A DNA stretch of 64,000 nucleotides from Variovorax sp. OK212. GTDB lineage: Bacteria > Pseudomonadota > Gammaproteobacteria > Burkholderiales > Burkholderiaceae_C. The notes beneath the pieces are model-generated. The model was not told the origin of the DNA. It did not search any database and saw nothing but the letters and a program-made list of their open reading frames with translations. The stretch spans positions 37,070-101,069 of the forward strand of contig NZ_FOLP01000022.1 of assembly GCF_900112425.1 (NCBI RefSeq). The letters are read 5' to 3'. The translations under genes and the position numbers were made by a program. Shown here piece after piece: positions 1 to 7,497 of the stretch. The number at the start of each line of letters is the position of its first letter. Position 1 is the stretch's first letter.

Positions 1-156
1 AACAGCTCCAGTGTTGTGATTCTTGGGCGCCGCGCACGTCCTTGAGATACGGGGCACTCGGCAGCATTGCCGTGCGTCAGGAATCGTAGGGACATGGAGC
101 CCCGCTGTCCTATGCCATTTCTGGCGCGGGATATAGCCTGTTGTTAAGGCCTGGCG

Positions 157-1038
157 TCAGAGCAGCGCCGTCAGGATCTCGATGAACTTGTCGGCGTGCG
201 TGACCTGCCGGCCGAAGACCGAGCGCGCGATGCTGGGCGCCAGGGGAATCTCCTCGACCAGCGGCCGTATCTGCAAGCCAGACCACGGGCCGCCGCGCGC
301 GGTGTACTCGTCGACGATCGCCGCGCCCGTGCCCGCGCGCACGAGCGAGCATGCGATCTCGGTCTGCAGCACGGTGATGCGCGGCGTCAGCTCGACGCCG
401 GCGGCCTCGAAGGCTGCGGCCACCATCTTGCCGAATTGGATGCTTGGATGGTGGGTGATCAGCGGGTACTTGCCGAGATCGGCTAGGCCAACCACGTCGA
501 GCAACGCGAGGTCGTGGCTGTCAGGCATCACGCAGACCATGCGACCCTTGGCGAAAGACTCGACCTTCAGGTTCGGGTGCTCCAGCGGCAGCACCGAGAC
601 CACGAGATCCACCTTGTTGCTCAGCACCTCGGCCGCCATGGTATGAAGCAGAGCCGTATGGTAGTTGACCCCGATGCGCGGATAGCGCTCGGTGAAGCGC
701 GCGATGGCGGCGGGCACCACCGCGTAGCTCAGGCAGGGGCTCGAAGAGAGATTGAGCGTGCCGGACGGCCCGCGCGAGAGATCGGTCGCGAAGTCGTTGA
801 CGCGCATTGCGTTCTGATAGAGCCCGTCGACCTCGCGAAACAGCGCCTCGCCTTCGAAGGTAGGGATCAGCTTACCCTTGGTGCGGTTGAAAAGCTTGAA
901 GCCCAGCGACTGCTCCGTGTGCGAGATGATCCGGCTCACGGCCGGCTGCGAGACGAAGAGCATCTTGGCGGCGCCATTGATCGAACCGGTCACCATGACC
1001 GCTCGAAATACTTCCATCTGGCGCAGCCTGAATTTCAT
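157..1038 (-). CDS. LysR-family transcriptional regulator
   Basis: A 293-residue LysR-type regulator. The N-terminal winged helix-turn-helix covers about residues 1-65 (MKFRLRQMEVFRAVM, then SINGAAKMLFVSQPAVSRII). The remainder fits a type-2 periplasmic-binding-like effector domain. I start it at the MKFRLRQ methionine because the longer open frame adds 36 residues without family character. Upstream on its own strand is non-coding DNA. Its target cannot be assigned, because the divergent partner usual for this family is not visible and the gene downstream lies outside the window. Confidence 0.9.
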   Translation of the reverse strand: MKFRLRQMEVFRAVMVTGSINGAAKMLFVSQPAVSRIISHTEQSLGFKLFNRTKGKLIPTFEGEALFREVDGLYQNAMRVNDFATDLSRGPSGTLNLSSSPCLSYAVVPAAIARFTERYPRIGVNYHTALLHTMAAEVLSNKVDLVVSVLPLEHPNLKVESFAKGRMVCVMPDSHDLALLDVVGLADLGKYPLITHHPSIQFGKMVAAAFEAAGVELTPRITVLQTEIACSLVRAGTGAAIVDEYTARGGPWSGLQIRPLVEEIPLAPSIARSVFGRQVTHADKFIEILTALL

Positions 1039-1379
1039 TGGTCGCCGCAGTGTAGCAACGCACAGCCTCTCAGCGTCCGCGTCTTGCCGCTGGACGCAGC
1101 TATTGCGCTTACCGGCAAGCATCGAGCTCTGAAGGTACGCCGCCAAGCCGTTAGCTCAGGCACGAGCGCGACATAGAGTGACTCATATTTGTGCGCAGCG
1201 GCGAGAAAGCCAGCTGCTGACGGGTACATGTCCCGATCCATCTCTCACAGATGCAGCGCCGTTGGAAAAACTGACGAAAGAGGCTCGCGCCGATGGCCAA
1301 GGAGCTGCAGGCCGAGGGACGAGGCTGGGTGGACGTGGTCCCGCGCGCCAGCCAGCAGGCTAAGGCGAGTTCGTGGCGG
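1039..1379. other. Non-coding gap upstream of the LysR gene
   Basis: This 341-bp stretch separates the start of the LysR gene from the 3' end of the AraC-type gene. Both genes read leftward, so it should hold the LysR promoter and any terminator for the AraC gene. I see no recognisable gene remnant, strong hairpin or repeat in it. Confidence 0.5.
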
Positions 1380-2216
1380 TCACGATAGGGTTTCAAGTTG
1401 TGATGGGGTGCCCCTGACAGCCGTTGGCGAGAAGCCAAAACGCTTTTTGAATCGGACCGAGAAGCGTGAGGCCGATTCGTAGCCGACTTGAGAGGCGATA
1501 TCCGAAATTGGCCGGTCCGTCACCTGCAGGAGCGTCAGTGCCGCCGTCATGCGCACATCAATCAGAATGTCGTTGAATGACTGCCCCTGATCCGCAAGAC
1601 GGCGCCTGAAAGTCGCTTCGCTCATGGCAAGAGATTGCGCCAGATCTCTTGCAATCCACGTGTTTTCCGGTGCAGCTCCGATCATGAGACGCACTTTCCT
1701 TTGCAGATCGGAAGACGTCTCCACACCGAAGATCATCCCTGTATGTGCTAACCAGGCCAGCAGCTCCTGCATCTGGTGCTCCGCAACGATGTCGGGAATT
1801 CGGTCAGGCAAGACGATGGTTTGCATGACGCGCTCGAACGATTGCACGAATTCATCGCCCATGTTTTTCAAGGTGGCAATATGTTTCAGCCTCTTATGAT
1901 CAGGAAAAGCCTTCTCCACTTTCGACAGGATAGGGGTTGCGCAGACGATCCAAGAGGATTCAAACTCTCCACGCTCTGTTTCGTTTTGAACATCGCAAGT
2001 CGTGCCCGGTGCAATCGCCACCGCGTCGCCTGGTAATAGTCTGATCTTCTTGCCGGTGATCGTGATGGTTTTCCGACCACGTCTGAGCAAAATGAGCGCG
2101 GGATGATCGGTGACGAAAGTGTGAACGAGCAAATCGCTTCGTTGGCGCACCGATGCGGCCAGACCCAAGTCCTGTCTGAACCATACTTTCCGTTGGATTC
2201 GGGCTTCCGAGTTCAT
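1380..2216 (-). CDS. AraC-family transcriptional regulator
   Basis: A regulator of about 278 residues with an N-terminal sensing domain like the AraC_N group and a C-terminal AraC DNA-binding domain of two helix-turn-helices. Visible hallmarks are ARDLAQSLAMSEATFRRRL and then ISDIASQVGYESASRFSVRFKK near the C-terminus. I prefer the start at 2216 because GAGG lies six bases upstream; an earlier ATG at 2231 has a weaker site. It is divergent from a glutathione S-transferase gene, and two direct repeats 21 bp apart lie between them, so it probably controls that gene. The inducer is unknown. Confidence 0.9.
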   Translation of the reverse strand: MNSEARIQRKVWFRQDLGLAASVRQRSDLLVHTFVTDHPALILLRRGRKTITITGKKIRLLPGDAVAIAPGTTCDVQNETERGEFESSWIVCATPILSKVEKAFPDHKRLKHIATLKNMGDEFVQSFERVMQTIVLPDRIPDIVAEHQMQELLAWLAHTGMIFGVETSSDLQRKVRLMIGAAPENTWIARDLAQSLAMSEATFRRRLADQGQSFNDILIDVRMTAALTLLQVTDRPISDIASQVGYESASRFSVRFKKRFGFSPTAVRGTPSQLETLS

Positions 2217-2274
2217 ATGCAACCTCGACATGAGCCTAGCCGATGTGCTCGACGGAGTAAATCACATTGATCGA

Positions 2275-2310
2275 ATCGGCACATCAAGTGATTGCATCGG
2301 CACATTCAAG
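2275..2310. promoter_or_regulatory. Direct repeats, likely AraC-type operator
   Basis: ATCGGCACATCAAG (2275-2288) and ATCGGCACATTCAAG (2296-2310) are near-identical direct repeats whose starts are 21 bp apart, about two helical turns. AraC-family proteins typically bind such tandem half-sites. They sit 52-87 bp upstream of the glutathione S-transferase start, inside the AraC/GST divergent region. A partial inverted copy (GCACATCG read on the other strand) lies near 2240. Confidence 0.55.
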
Positions 2311-2361
2311 AAAGTGCGTTAGGTCTATCTTTCGCAGAACCTTGAACAACGGAGAAGTTTG

Positions 2362-3045
2362 ATGATTCTGTATTCCTCGCCGCTAGCCTGCTCGAGCGCA
2401 GCTCACATGATCCTGCTTGAGCTTGGCATCCCCCATGAAGTCGAGTTCGTTGACATCTACGCGCGGCCGCACATATTGATTGAAGGCGGGACACCGTTCA
2501 CTGATGTGAATCTCAAAAACTCAGTTCCCGCGCTTAGGCTGGATTCCGGGGAGTTGCTGACCGAAATCGGCGTCATCCTCCAATACATTGCCGACCTGAA
2601 GCCGGAATCCGGCCTGCTCCCGAAAGCAGGCAGTTTGGCGCGCTATCGCGTGATGGAGTGGCTGAGCTATGTGGGCTCCGATGTACATAAAACCATAGGG
2701 CCATTGTTCCACCCGCATATGCCAGCCGCTGGAAAGGAGATACACAAACAGAACCTGGATCGCAGGCTGACTTACATCGAACAGCGGCTGGCACACCAAA
2801 CGTATTTGATGGGCGAGACTTTTACGGTAGCTGATGCCTACCTGTTCGTGATGATCGGGTGGAAGCCCTACTTCAAATTCGAACTGGCGCCATATCCAAA
2901 TCTCGCCAAATTCCACAAACGCGTGGCATCGAGACCGTCATTTGCAGATGTTCTTCAGCTCATCGAACCGGTGCTTAAGCTGGTGAATCTTCCGGTATTC
3001 CCCAGCGCGGCCCGCGTCCGCGACGACGTGGTGCGGCATGCTTGA
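2362..3045 (+). CDS. Beta-class-like glutathione S-transferase
   Basis: A 227-residue cytosolic glutathione S-transferase. The thioredoxin-like N-terminal domain (about residues 1-80) opens MILYSSPLACSSAAHM with Cys10 at the position typical of bacterial beta-class enzymes. It has the cis-proline region NSVPALRLDSGELLTE that binds glutathione. The C-terminal all-helical domain contains GETFTVADAYLFVMIGW, the usual N-capping box. ATG 2362 is chosen because GGAG is seven bases upstream; a TTG just before it is less likely. Roles in this family include conjugation and dehalogenation, but the substrate is not predictable. The divergent AraC gene is the likely regulator. Confidence 0.93.
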   Translation: MILYSSPLACSSAAHMILLELGIPHEVEFVDIYARPHILIEGGTPFTDVNLKNSVPALRLDSGELLTEIGVILQYIADLKPESGLLPKAGSLARYRVMEWLSYVGSDVHKTIGPLFHPHMPAAGKEIHKQNLDRRLTYIEQRLAHQTYLMGETFTVADAYLFVMIGWKPYFKFELAPYPNLAKFHKRVASRPSFADVLQLIEPVLKLVNLPVFPSAARVRDDVVRHA

Positions 3046-3139
3046 TGCATGGACCAAGACCTCATCGCTTCCGCCTTCGTGAATACATCGCGCCGCAGCA
3101 GTTTGAGAGAGTGGTCTTTGGAGAAGCGATGCATCGGAA

Positions 3140-3360
3140 CTCCGACATCTTCGCTGTTTCCTTGCTGTAGATAAAGGACTCTATCTCACTGGTGCGGCAA
3201 AGCGCCTGCATATCGAGCAGTCGCTACTGTCGCGGAAGATCAGGGCGTTGAAGAAGACCTCAGCGTTCGGCTACCCATCCGCACTCATGCAGTCCGCGCC
3301 AGTCGCGTGCCAGAAGGAGGCGACGCCTTGATCAGAGCCTGGCGATGTGGCTCACCACGA
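3140..3360 (+). pseudogene. Decayed LysR N-terminal remnant
   Basis: One frame reads LRCFLAV then LTGAAKRLHIEQSLLSRKI, clearly the helix-turn-helix of a LysR regulator (normal form: RAAERLHIEQSPLSRAIKELE). Homology then shifts to another frame, RTHAVRASRV then GGDALI, matching the following RTTRxVRLTxAGxALL segment. There is no start codon in place, a frameshift lies around 3280, and no effector domain follows. It is a dead fragment between the GST and MarR genes. Confidence 0.65.
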
Positions 3361-3431
3361 TCGCTGGCACAGGCTGAATTGATCTCATCTTGAGAGATTT
3401 TTGGCCGCCTGGCTAGCCGCCCGTTCGACCT

Positions 3432-3884
3432 TCAACCTTTCCGCGCTTCGAACATGCGCTGAAGCAACTTCTGAAGGAGTTGCTGATCTGACGCGCTCAG
3501 CTGTTCGACGATCGGGGCCAGTGCCTGCTGCCCTTGCACACGCAGCCGCTTGACGAGCTTGGCCCCGTCGCTCGTCAGAAAAACGTCCGTCGCCCTTCCG
3601 TCATCTTCGTTCGGCGCGCGCGCTACCAGTCCCCTCTTTTCTGCTCGGGCGATAAGCCCTGACATCGTCTGCTTCTCCAGCCCGAGATAGTCGGCGAGTT
3701 CGGTCATTCGCGGGCGTCGATCCCACAGGATTCCCAGGACGCGGATCAGCGAGAGAGACAAGTCGTTCTCGGCGCCTATCTTGTTGATCACGGCCATCGT
3801 GACAAAGGCAGTCGTCACAAGGGCGTTGGCCAGCCCTTCGTCCGACGCGGGGGCTTGCTTCATGGATTTTTTTTCTCTCGTCAT
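3432..3884 (-). CDS. MarR-family transcriptional repressor
   Basis: A winged helix-turn-helix regulator of about 150 residues. The core contains RVLGILWDRRPRMTELADYLGL then KQTMSGLIARAEKRGLV, the MarR recognition-helix region, followed by the wing NEDDGRATDVFLTSDG. Start 3884 (MTREKKS) is chosen because the longer frame runs through the divergent promoter; ATG 3863 is an alternative. It is divergent from the quinone-oxidoreductase/RND-efflux operon, and a strong inverted repeat lies between the starts. MarR proteins usually repress an adjacent efflux or detoxification operon until a small aromatic ligand binds, so that role is inferred here. Confidence 0.92.
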   Translation of the reverse strand: MTREKKSMKQAPASDEGLANALVTTAFVTMAVINKIGAENDLSLSLIRVLGILWDRRPRMTELADYLGLEKQTMSGLIARAEKRGLVARAPNEDDGRATDVFLTSDGAKLVKRLRVQGQQALAPIVEQLSASDQQLLQKLLQRMFEARKG

Positions 3885-3900
3885 GGCTCCATGTTGACAT

Positions 3901-3940
3901 AGTTCGTATTGCGCATCAATAATAGATCGCACTACGAACT
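3901..3940. promoter_or_regulatory. Inverted repeat, likely MarR operator
   Basis: AGTTCGTATTGCG (3901-3913) and CGCACTACGAACT (3928-3940) form an inverted repeat matching at 12 of 13 positions, separated by 14 bp. It occupies the divergent region between the MarR start (3884) and the oxidoreductase start (3973), an ideal place to repress both directions. Confidence 0.6.
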
Positions 3941-3972
3941 TTATGGCCCGCGTGCCCACCGAAGGAGAACCC

Positions 3973-4914
3973 ATGAAAGCTGCTGTCATCACCTCGTTCG
4001 ACCAACCGCCGCACTACAGCGACTACACCGCTCCCGTACCCCAAGGGCCGGGAGAAATGCTCGTCGAGGTGCTCGCGGCCGGCCTGCATCACGTCACTCG
4101 CGGCCAAGCTTCGGGCGTTCATTACTCCAGCAGTGGGGGGCTGCCGCTCGTCCCGGGTGTCGATGGCGTCGGGCGCGGTACCGACGGCAAGCTGCGCTAC
4201 TTCGTGCAGAGCCCCGGGCAAATCGGCACGATGGCCGATAAAACGGTGATCGAAATCGACCACAGCATCGAGCTGCCGAGCGGCAGCGATCCGGTAACGG
4301 TCGCAGGCGCGATGAATCCTGCGATGGCTTCCTGGCTAGCCCTGCGCTGCCGCGTGCCGTTTCAGAGCGGGCAAAAAGTGCTCATCCTCGGTGCCACCGG
4401 AAGTTCAGGCAGCATGGCCGTGCAGATCGCCCGGCATCTGGGAGCGTCGCAGGTCATCGCCGCTGGGCGCGACGAGGAGAGACTCGCGAAGCTGCCCGCG
4501 CTTGGCGCCACAGAGATCGTGGCGCTGGGGGATGCCGGGTTGGGCGCCCTTGCGCGCGACGTGGATGTCGTGCTCGATCTCGTTTGGGGTGAGAGTGCGG
4601 TTCGCGTCATGGAGACCGTACTCAAGCAACGGACGGATCGCAGCTTGCCGATCACCTGGATACACATCGGCTCGATGGCGGGTGAAGTCGCTGACATTCC
4701 AGGCGCCTTCCTGCGATCTGCAAAGCTCCAGATCGTGGGCAGCGGGTACGGCTCGGTGTCGGGTCGCGAGATCCTCATGGAGTTGCCAGCGCTGGCAAGA
4801 GAGATCGCAGGCGGAACGTTCCGGATCGACGTGAAGGCCATGCCACTGCGCAATGTGGAACTAGCGTGGGCCGAGGCAACCCACGCGAGCGAGCGCATCG
4901 TCTTCACGCCATGA
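3973..4914 (+). CDS. Medium-chain dehydrogenase/quinone oxidoreductase-like protein
   Basis: A 313-residue member of the zinc-free MDR/quinone oxidoreductase group. A GroES-like N-terminal half precedes a Rossmann NADP-binding domain whose nucleotide loop is LILGATGSSGSMAVQIARHLG (about residues 137-157), followed by VIAAGRD. No structural zinc cysteine cluster is seen. GAAGGAG immediately before ATG 3973 fixes the start. Its stop overlaps the next gene's start (ATGA), so it is translationally coupled to the RND efflux genes. It probably reduces quinones or enones that are also pump substrates. MarR/MDR/RND gene groupings are common in proteobacteria. Confidence 0.9.
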   Translation: MKAAVITSFDQPPHYSDYTAPVPQGPGEMLVEVLAAGLHHVTRGQASGVHYSSSGGLPLVPGVDGVGRGTDGKLRYFVQSPGQIGTMADKTVIEIDHSIELPSGSDPVTVAGAMNPAMASWLALRCRVPFQSGQKVLILGATGSSGSMAVQIARHLGASQVIAAGRDEERLAKLPALGATEIVALGDAGLGALARDVDVVLDLVWGESAVRVMETVLKQRTDRSLPITWIHIGSMAGEVADIPGAFLRSAKLQIVGSGYGSVSGREILMELPALAREIAGGTFRIDVKAMPLRNVELAWAEATHASERIVFTP

Positions 4915-6365
4915 CGAACGGTCGGCTATCCTCCCTGGTCGCGACCTGCGGGCTGGTCCTGCTGTTGGCAGCCTGCGCCAGTCCGTCATTGCGCGCGCCT
5001 GTAGCCATTGAGCTGCCCGAGGTCTGGCGCGCGCCCTTGCCCCATGACGGATCGACGGTGGCACTCGCCGATTGGTGGAAGGCATTTCCCGATCCGATGC
5101 TCGTCCATTTGATCGAACGTGCCCAGGCAGCCAATCCGAACCTGCAGGTCGCCGCCGCCCGGCATCGGCAGGCGCGCGCCCTGGTCGCACAAGCCCGAGC
5201 CGGCCTGCTGCCGCAACTTGGCGTAAATGCCACATCGAGCCGTGGCAAGAATCTGAACAGCGTCCCCGGCGTTTCCACCCAGTCCGACGTCCAATTCAAT
5301 GCCAGTTGGGAGATCGACCTTTTTGGTGGCAAGCGCGCCGAAGCCGATGAACAGGCGGCGCAAGCTGACGCCGCTCAACATGACTGGCACGCCGCCCGCG
5401 TGACGCTGGCAGCCGATGTCGCCGGAGCCTACGTGAACCTACGGCTGGCTCAGGCGCGCGAGGAAGTAGCCGAACTCGACGGCCTCCTGGCAGCTCAGCT
5501 TGCCGTTTGGGGGCGGCAACAGCAGGCGGTAGGCCTCATGAACGCCAGCGACGTGGCCTTGTTGCAGACCGATGCTTCCCTCGCCACTGCGCGTCGCAGT
5601 GCCGAGCGAGCGGAAGCGCAGGTAGCCCTGCAGGAACTGGCCTTGCTGCTCGGCGTGTCGGCGGCCCCGTTGGCGGCCGAGCTGCAAGCCCCCGCCTTGC
5701 CCGCCGCCTGGATATCTCCTCGCCGCTCGCTTCCCCGCGCGCCCGCCTTCGCGGTCCACACAATGCCGGCACAGTTGCTGGCGCAGCGTCCGGATGTGGC
5801 CGCAGCCCATCGGCGCTGGTTGGCCTCGCAGGCCCACCAACGCAGCGTGGACGCCCAGCGTTATCCGCAGCTCAGTCTGGGTGCATTGATCGGCGAAGCG
5901 CGTCTGCGTGTGGGCGGAGAGAGTTCGGTGAGTTCCCTGTGGTCGATCGGCCCGAGCTTGACGCTGCCGCTGTTCGACGGTGGGGCACGCCGTGCACAAG
6001 GCCAGGCTGCGCTCGCCGCAGTCGATGAGGCGGCTGCAACCCTGCAAGCGAAGTGGCAAACCGCCGTCGCCGAGGTCGAGGAGTCAATGGAGCGCACGGC
6101 AGCAACGCGCGACCGCCAGCGCGAAGCTGAATCCGTAGCGCGTGAGTGGCAGGGCATTGCACAGCGTGCCGTCCTGCAGGCGCAGGCAGGCCTGCACAGC
6201 GGAGCGCAGCGTGTCACTTCGCAACGCAATGCATTGACGGCGCACGGCGACTTGCTTACCGCCCAGGCGGATCAGGCACAAGCCTGGTTCCGTCTGTACC
6301 GCAGTCTTGGCGGCGGTTGGAACGCCGGCCCAGGTCCCATCGATCAACTTGCCGCTCAACCATGA
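4911..6365 (+). CDS. NodT-type outer-membrane efflux lipoprotein
   Basis: A 484-residue TolC-like outer-membrane channel of the NodT/OprM class. The N-terminus is a lipoprotein signal with lipobox LLAAC, putting the acylated cysteine at residue 22. Two outer-membrane efflux repeats follow, with landmarks LADWWKAFPDPML and, in the second half, MPAQLLAQRPDVAAAHRRW. Start 4911 overlaps the upstream stop by four bases, and its own stop overlaps the adaptor start in the same way (ATGA at 6362). It forms the exit duct of the tripartite pump encoded here. Confidence 0.95.
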   Translation: MTNGRLSSLVATCGLVLLLAACASPSLRAPVAIELPEVWRAPLPHDGSTVALADWWKAFPDPMLVHLIERAQAANPNLQVAAARHRQARALVAQARAGLLPQLGVNATSSRGKNLNSVPGVSTQSDVQFNASWEIDLFGGKRAEADEQAAQADAAQHDWHAARVTLAADVAGAYVNLRLAQAREEVAELDGLLAAQLAVWGRQQQAVGLMNASDVALLQTDASLATARRSAERAEAQVALQELALLLGVSAAPLAAELQAPALPAAWISPRRSLPRAPAFAVHTMPAQLLAQRPDVAAAHRRWLASQAHQRSVDAQRYPQLSLGALIGEARLRVGGESSVSSLWSIGPSLTLPLFDGGARRAQGQAALAAVDEAAATLQAKWQTAVAEVEESMERTAATRDRQREAESVAREWQGIAQRAVLQAQAGLHSGAQRVTSQRNALTAHGDLLTAQADQAQAWFRLYRSLGGGWNAGPGPIDQLAAQP

Positions 6366-7486
6366 AACTTCACCCCGTCTACCCCTTTTCTGCAGTCGTC
6401 TGTCTTTGCGTTGCCTCCGCCGTGCTGCTTGTCGTCACGCGCAGCGCCGCTCAACCGACGCACTCCCCTGATGCGCCACCCGCACTGACGGTCAAGCCAA
6501 TTTCCGCCGTCTCACAGCGATGGCCGCAGACACTGGCCGCAGTCGGCAGCATCGCTGCCTGGCAGGAAGTGGTGGTCGGCGCCGAGATAGGTGGCCAGCG
6601 CCTGTCGCGGCTGCTGGTCGATGTCGGGGACAGGGTGAAGCAGGGGCAGCTTCTGGCGCAACTCAGCCCTGGCACCCTCGAAGCCGACCTGAACGCCAGC
6701 CGTGCTGCGCTTCAGGAGGCCGAGGTCAATGCCGCAGACACGGGCCGCGCTGCCGCCCGCGCCAAAGCGCTACAGGGCACCGAGATCTTGTCGGCCCAGG
6801 CCATTGATCAGGCCCTGGCGGCCGGCGACGCCGCGCAAGCCCGTCTGGCCGCAGCCCGTGCACGCGTGCAGGCCGATACGCTGCGACTGGCCTACACCCA
6901 AGTGCGCGCGCCAGACGACGGTGTGATCAGCGCCCGGCCCGCTGTTGAAGGCGCGCTCGTTCAAGCGGGGGCAGAAATCATGCGCCTGCAGCGCCAGGGC
7001 CGGCTGGAATGGCGCGCCGAATTGCCGGGGCCGGAACTTGGACGCGTGGCACCAGGCCAGGCCGTGGTCATCAGACCAGGCGGTGCGCAGGCCACCGAAG
7101 GCCGCGTGCGCAAAGTCTCGCCTCAAGTCGATCCGCAAAGTCGTACCGGCATCGTGTACGTGGACCTCAAGCCCTCCGCGCCGGTGCGCGCCGGCCTGTT
7201 CGCCCGTGGTGAGCTGCTGTTGGACCAGCACACGGTGCTGACGCTGCCCGAAACCGCCGTCCTGCTGCGCGATGGTTTCAGCTATGTGCTCCGTATCGAT
7301 GGCGACAGGGTGCGCCAGCAGAAAGTAACGTTAGGCGCGAGGCGCGGTGACCGGGTGGAGATCCGCGAAGGGCTTGCCGCCGACACGGCAGTCGTCGAAT
7401 CCGGCGTTGGCTTCCTTGCGGATGGCATGACGGTGCGCGTCACGGCCGCCAGTCCGAATACATCTCCCCAAACCACCACGCGCTGA
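6362..7486 (+). CDS. RND efflux periplasmic adaptor (membrane fusion protein)
   Basis: A 374-residue HlyD/AcrA-type adaptor. The N-terminal signal or anchor runs over about residues 9-31. A lipoyl/barrel-sandwich half follows (SRLLVDVGDRVKQGQLLAQLS), then a short alanine-rich helical hairpin, the second lipoyl half (VRAPDDGVISARPAVEGALVQAG) and a beta-barrel region. It couples the inner-membrane pump to the outer-membrane channel. The start is inside an ATGA overlap with the channel gene; the RND gene follows after 11 bp. Confidence 0.95.
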   Translation: MKLHPVYPFSAVVCLCVASAVLLVVTRSAAQPTHSPDAPPALTVKPISAVSQRWPQTLAAVGSIAAWQEVVVGAEIGGQRLSRLLVDVGDRVKQGQLLAQLSPGTLEADLNASRAALQEAEVNAADTGRAAARAKALQGTEILSAQAIDQALAAGDAAQARLAAARARVQADTLRLAYTQVRAPDDGVISARPAVEGALVQAGAEIMRLQRQGRLEWRAELPGPELGRVAPGQAVVIRPGGAQATEGRVRKVSPQVDPQSRTGIVYVDLKPSAPVRAGLFARGELLLDQHTVLTLPETAVLLRDGFSYVLRIDGDRVRQQKVTLGARRGDRVEIREGLAADTAVVESGVGFLADGMTVRVTAASPNTSPQTTTR

Positions 7487-7497
7487 AGGGAAAGACC

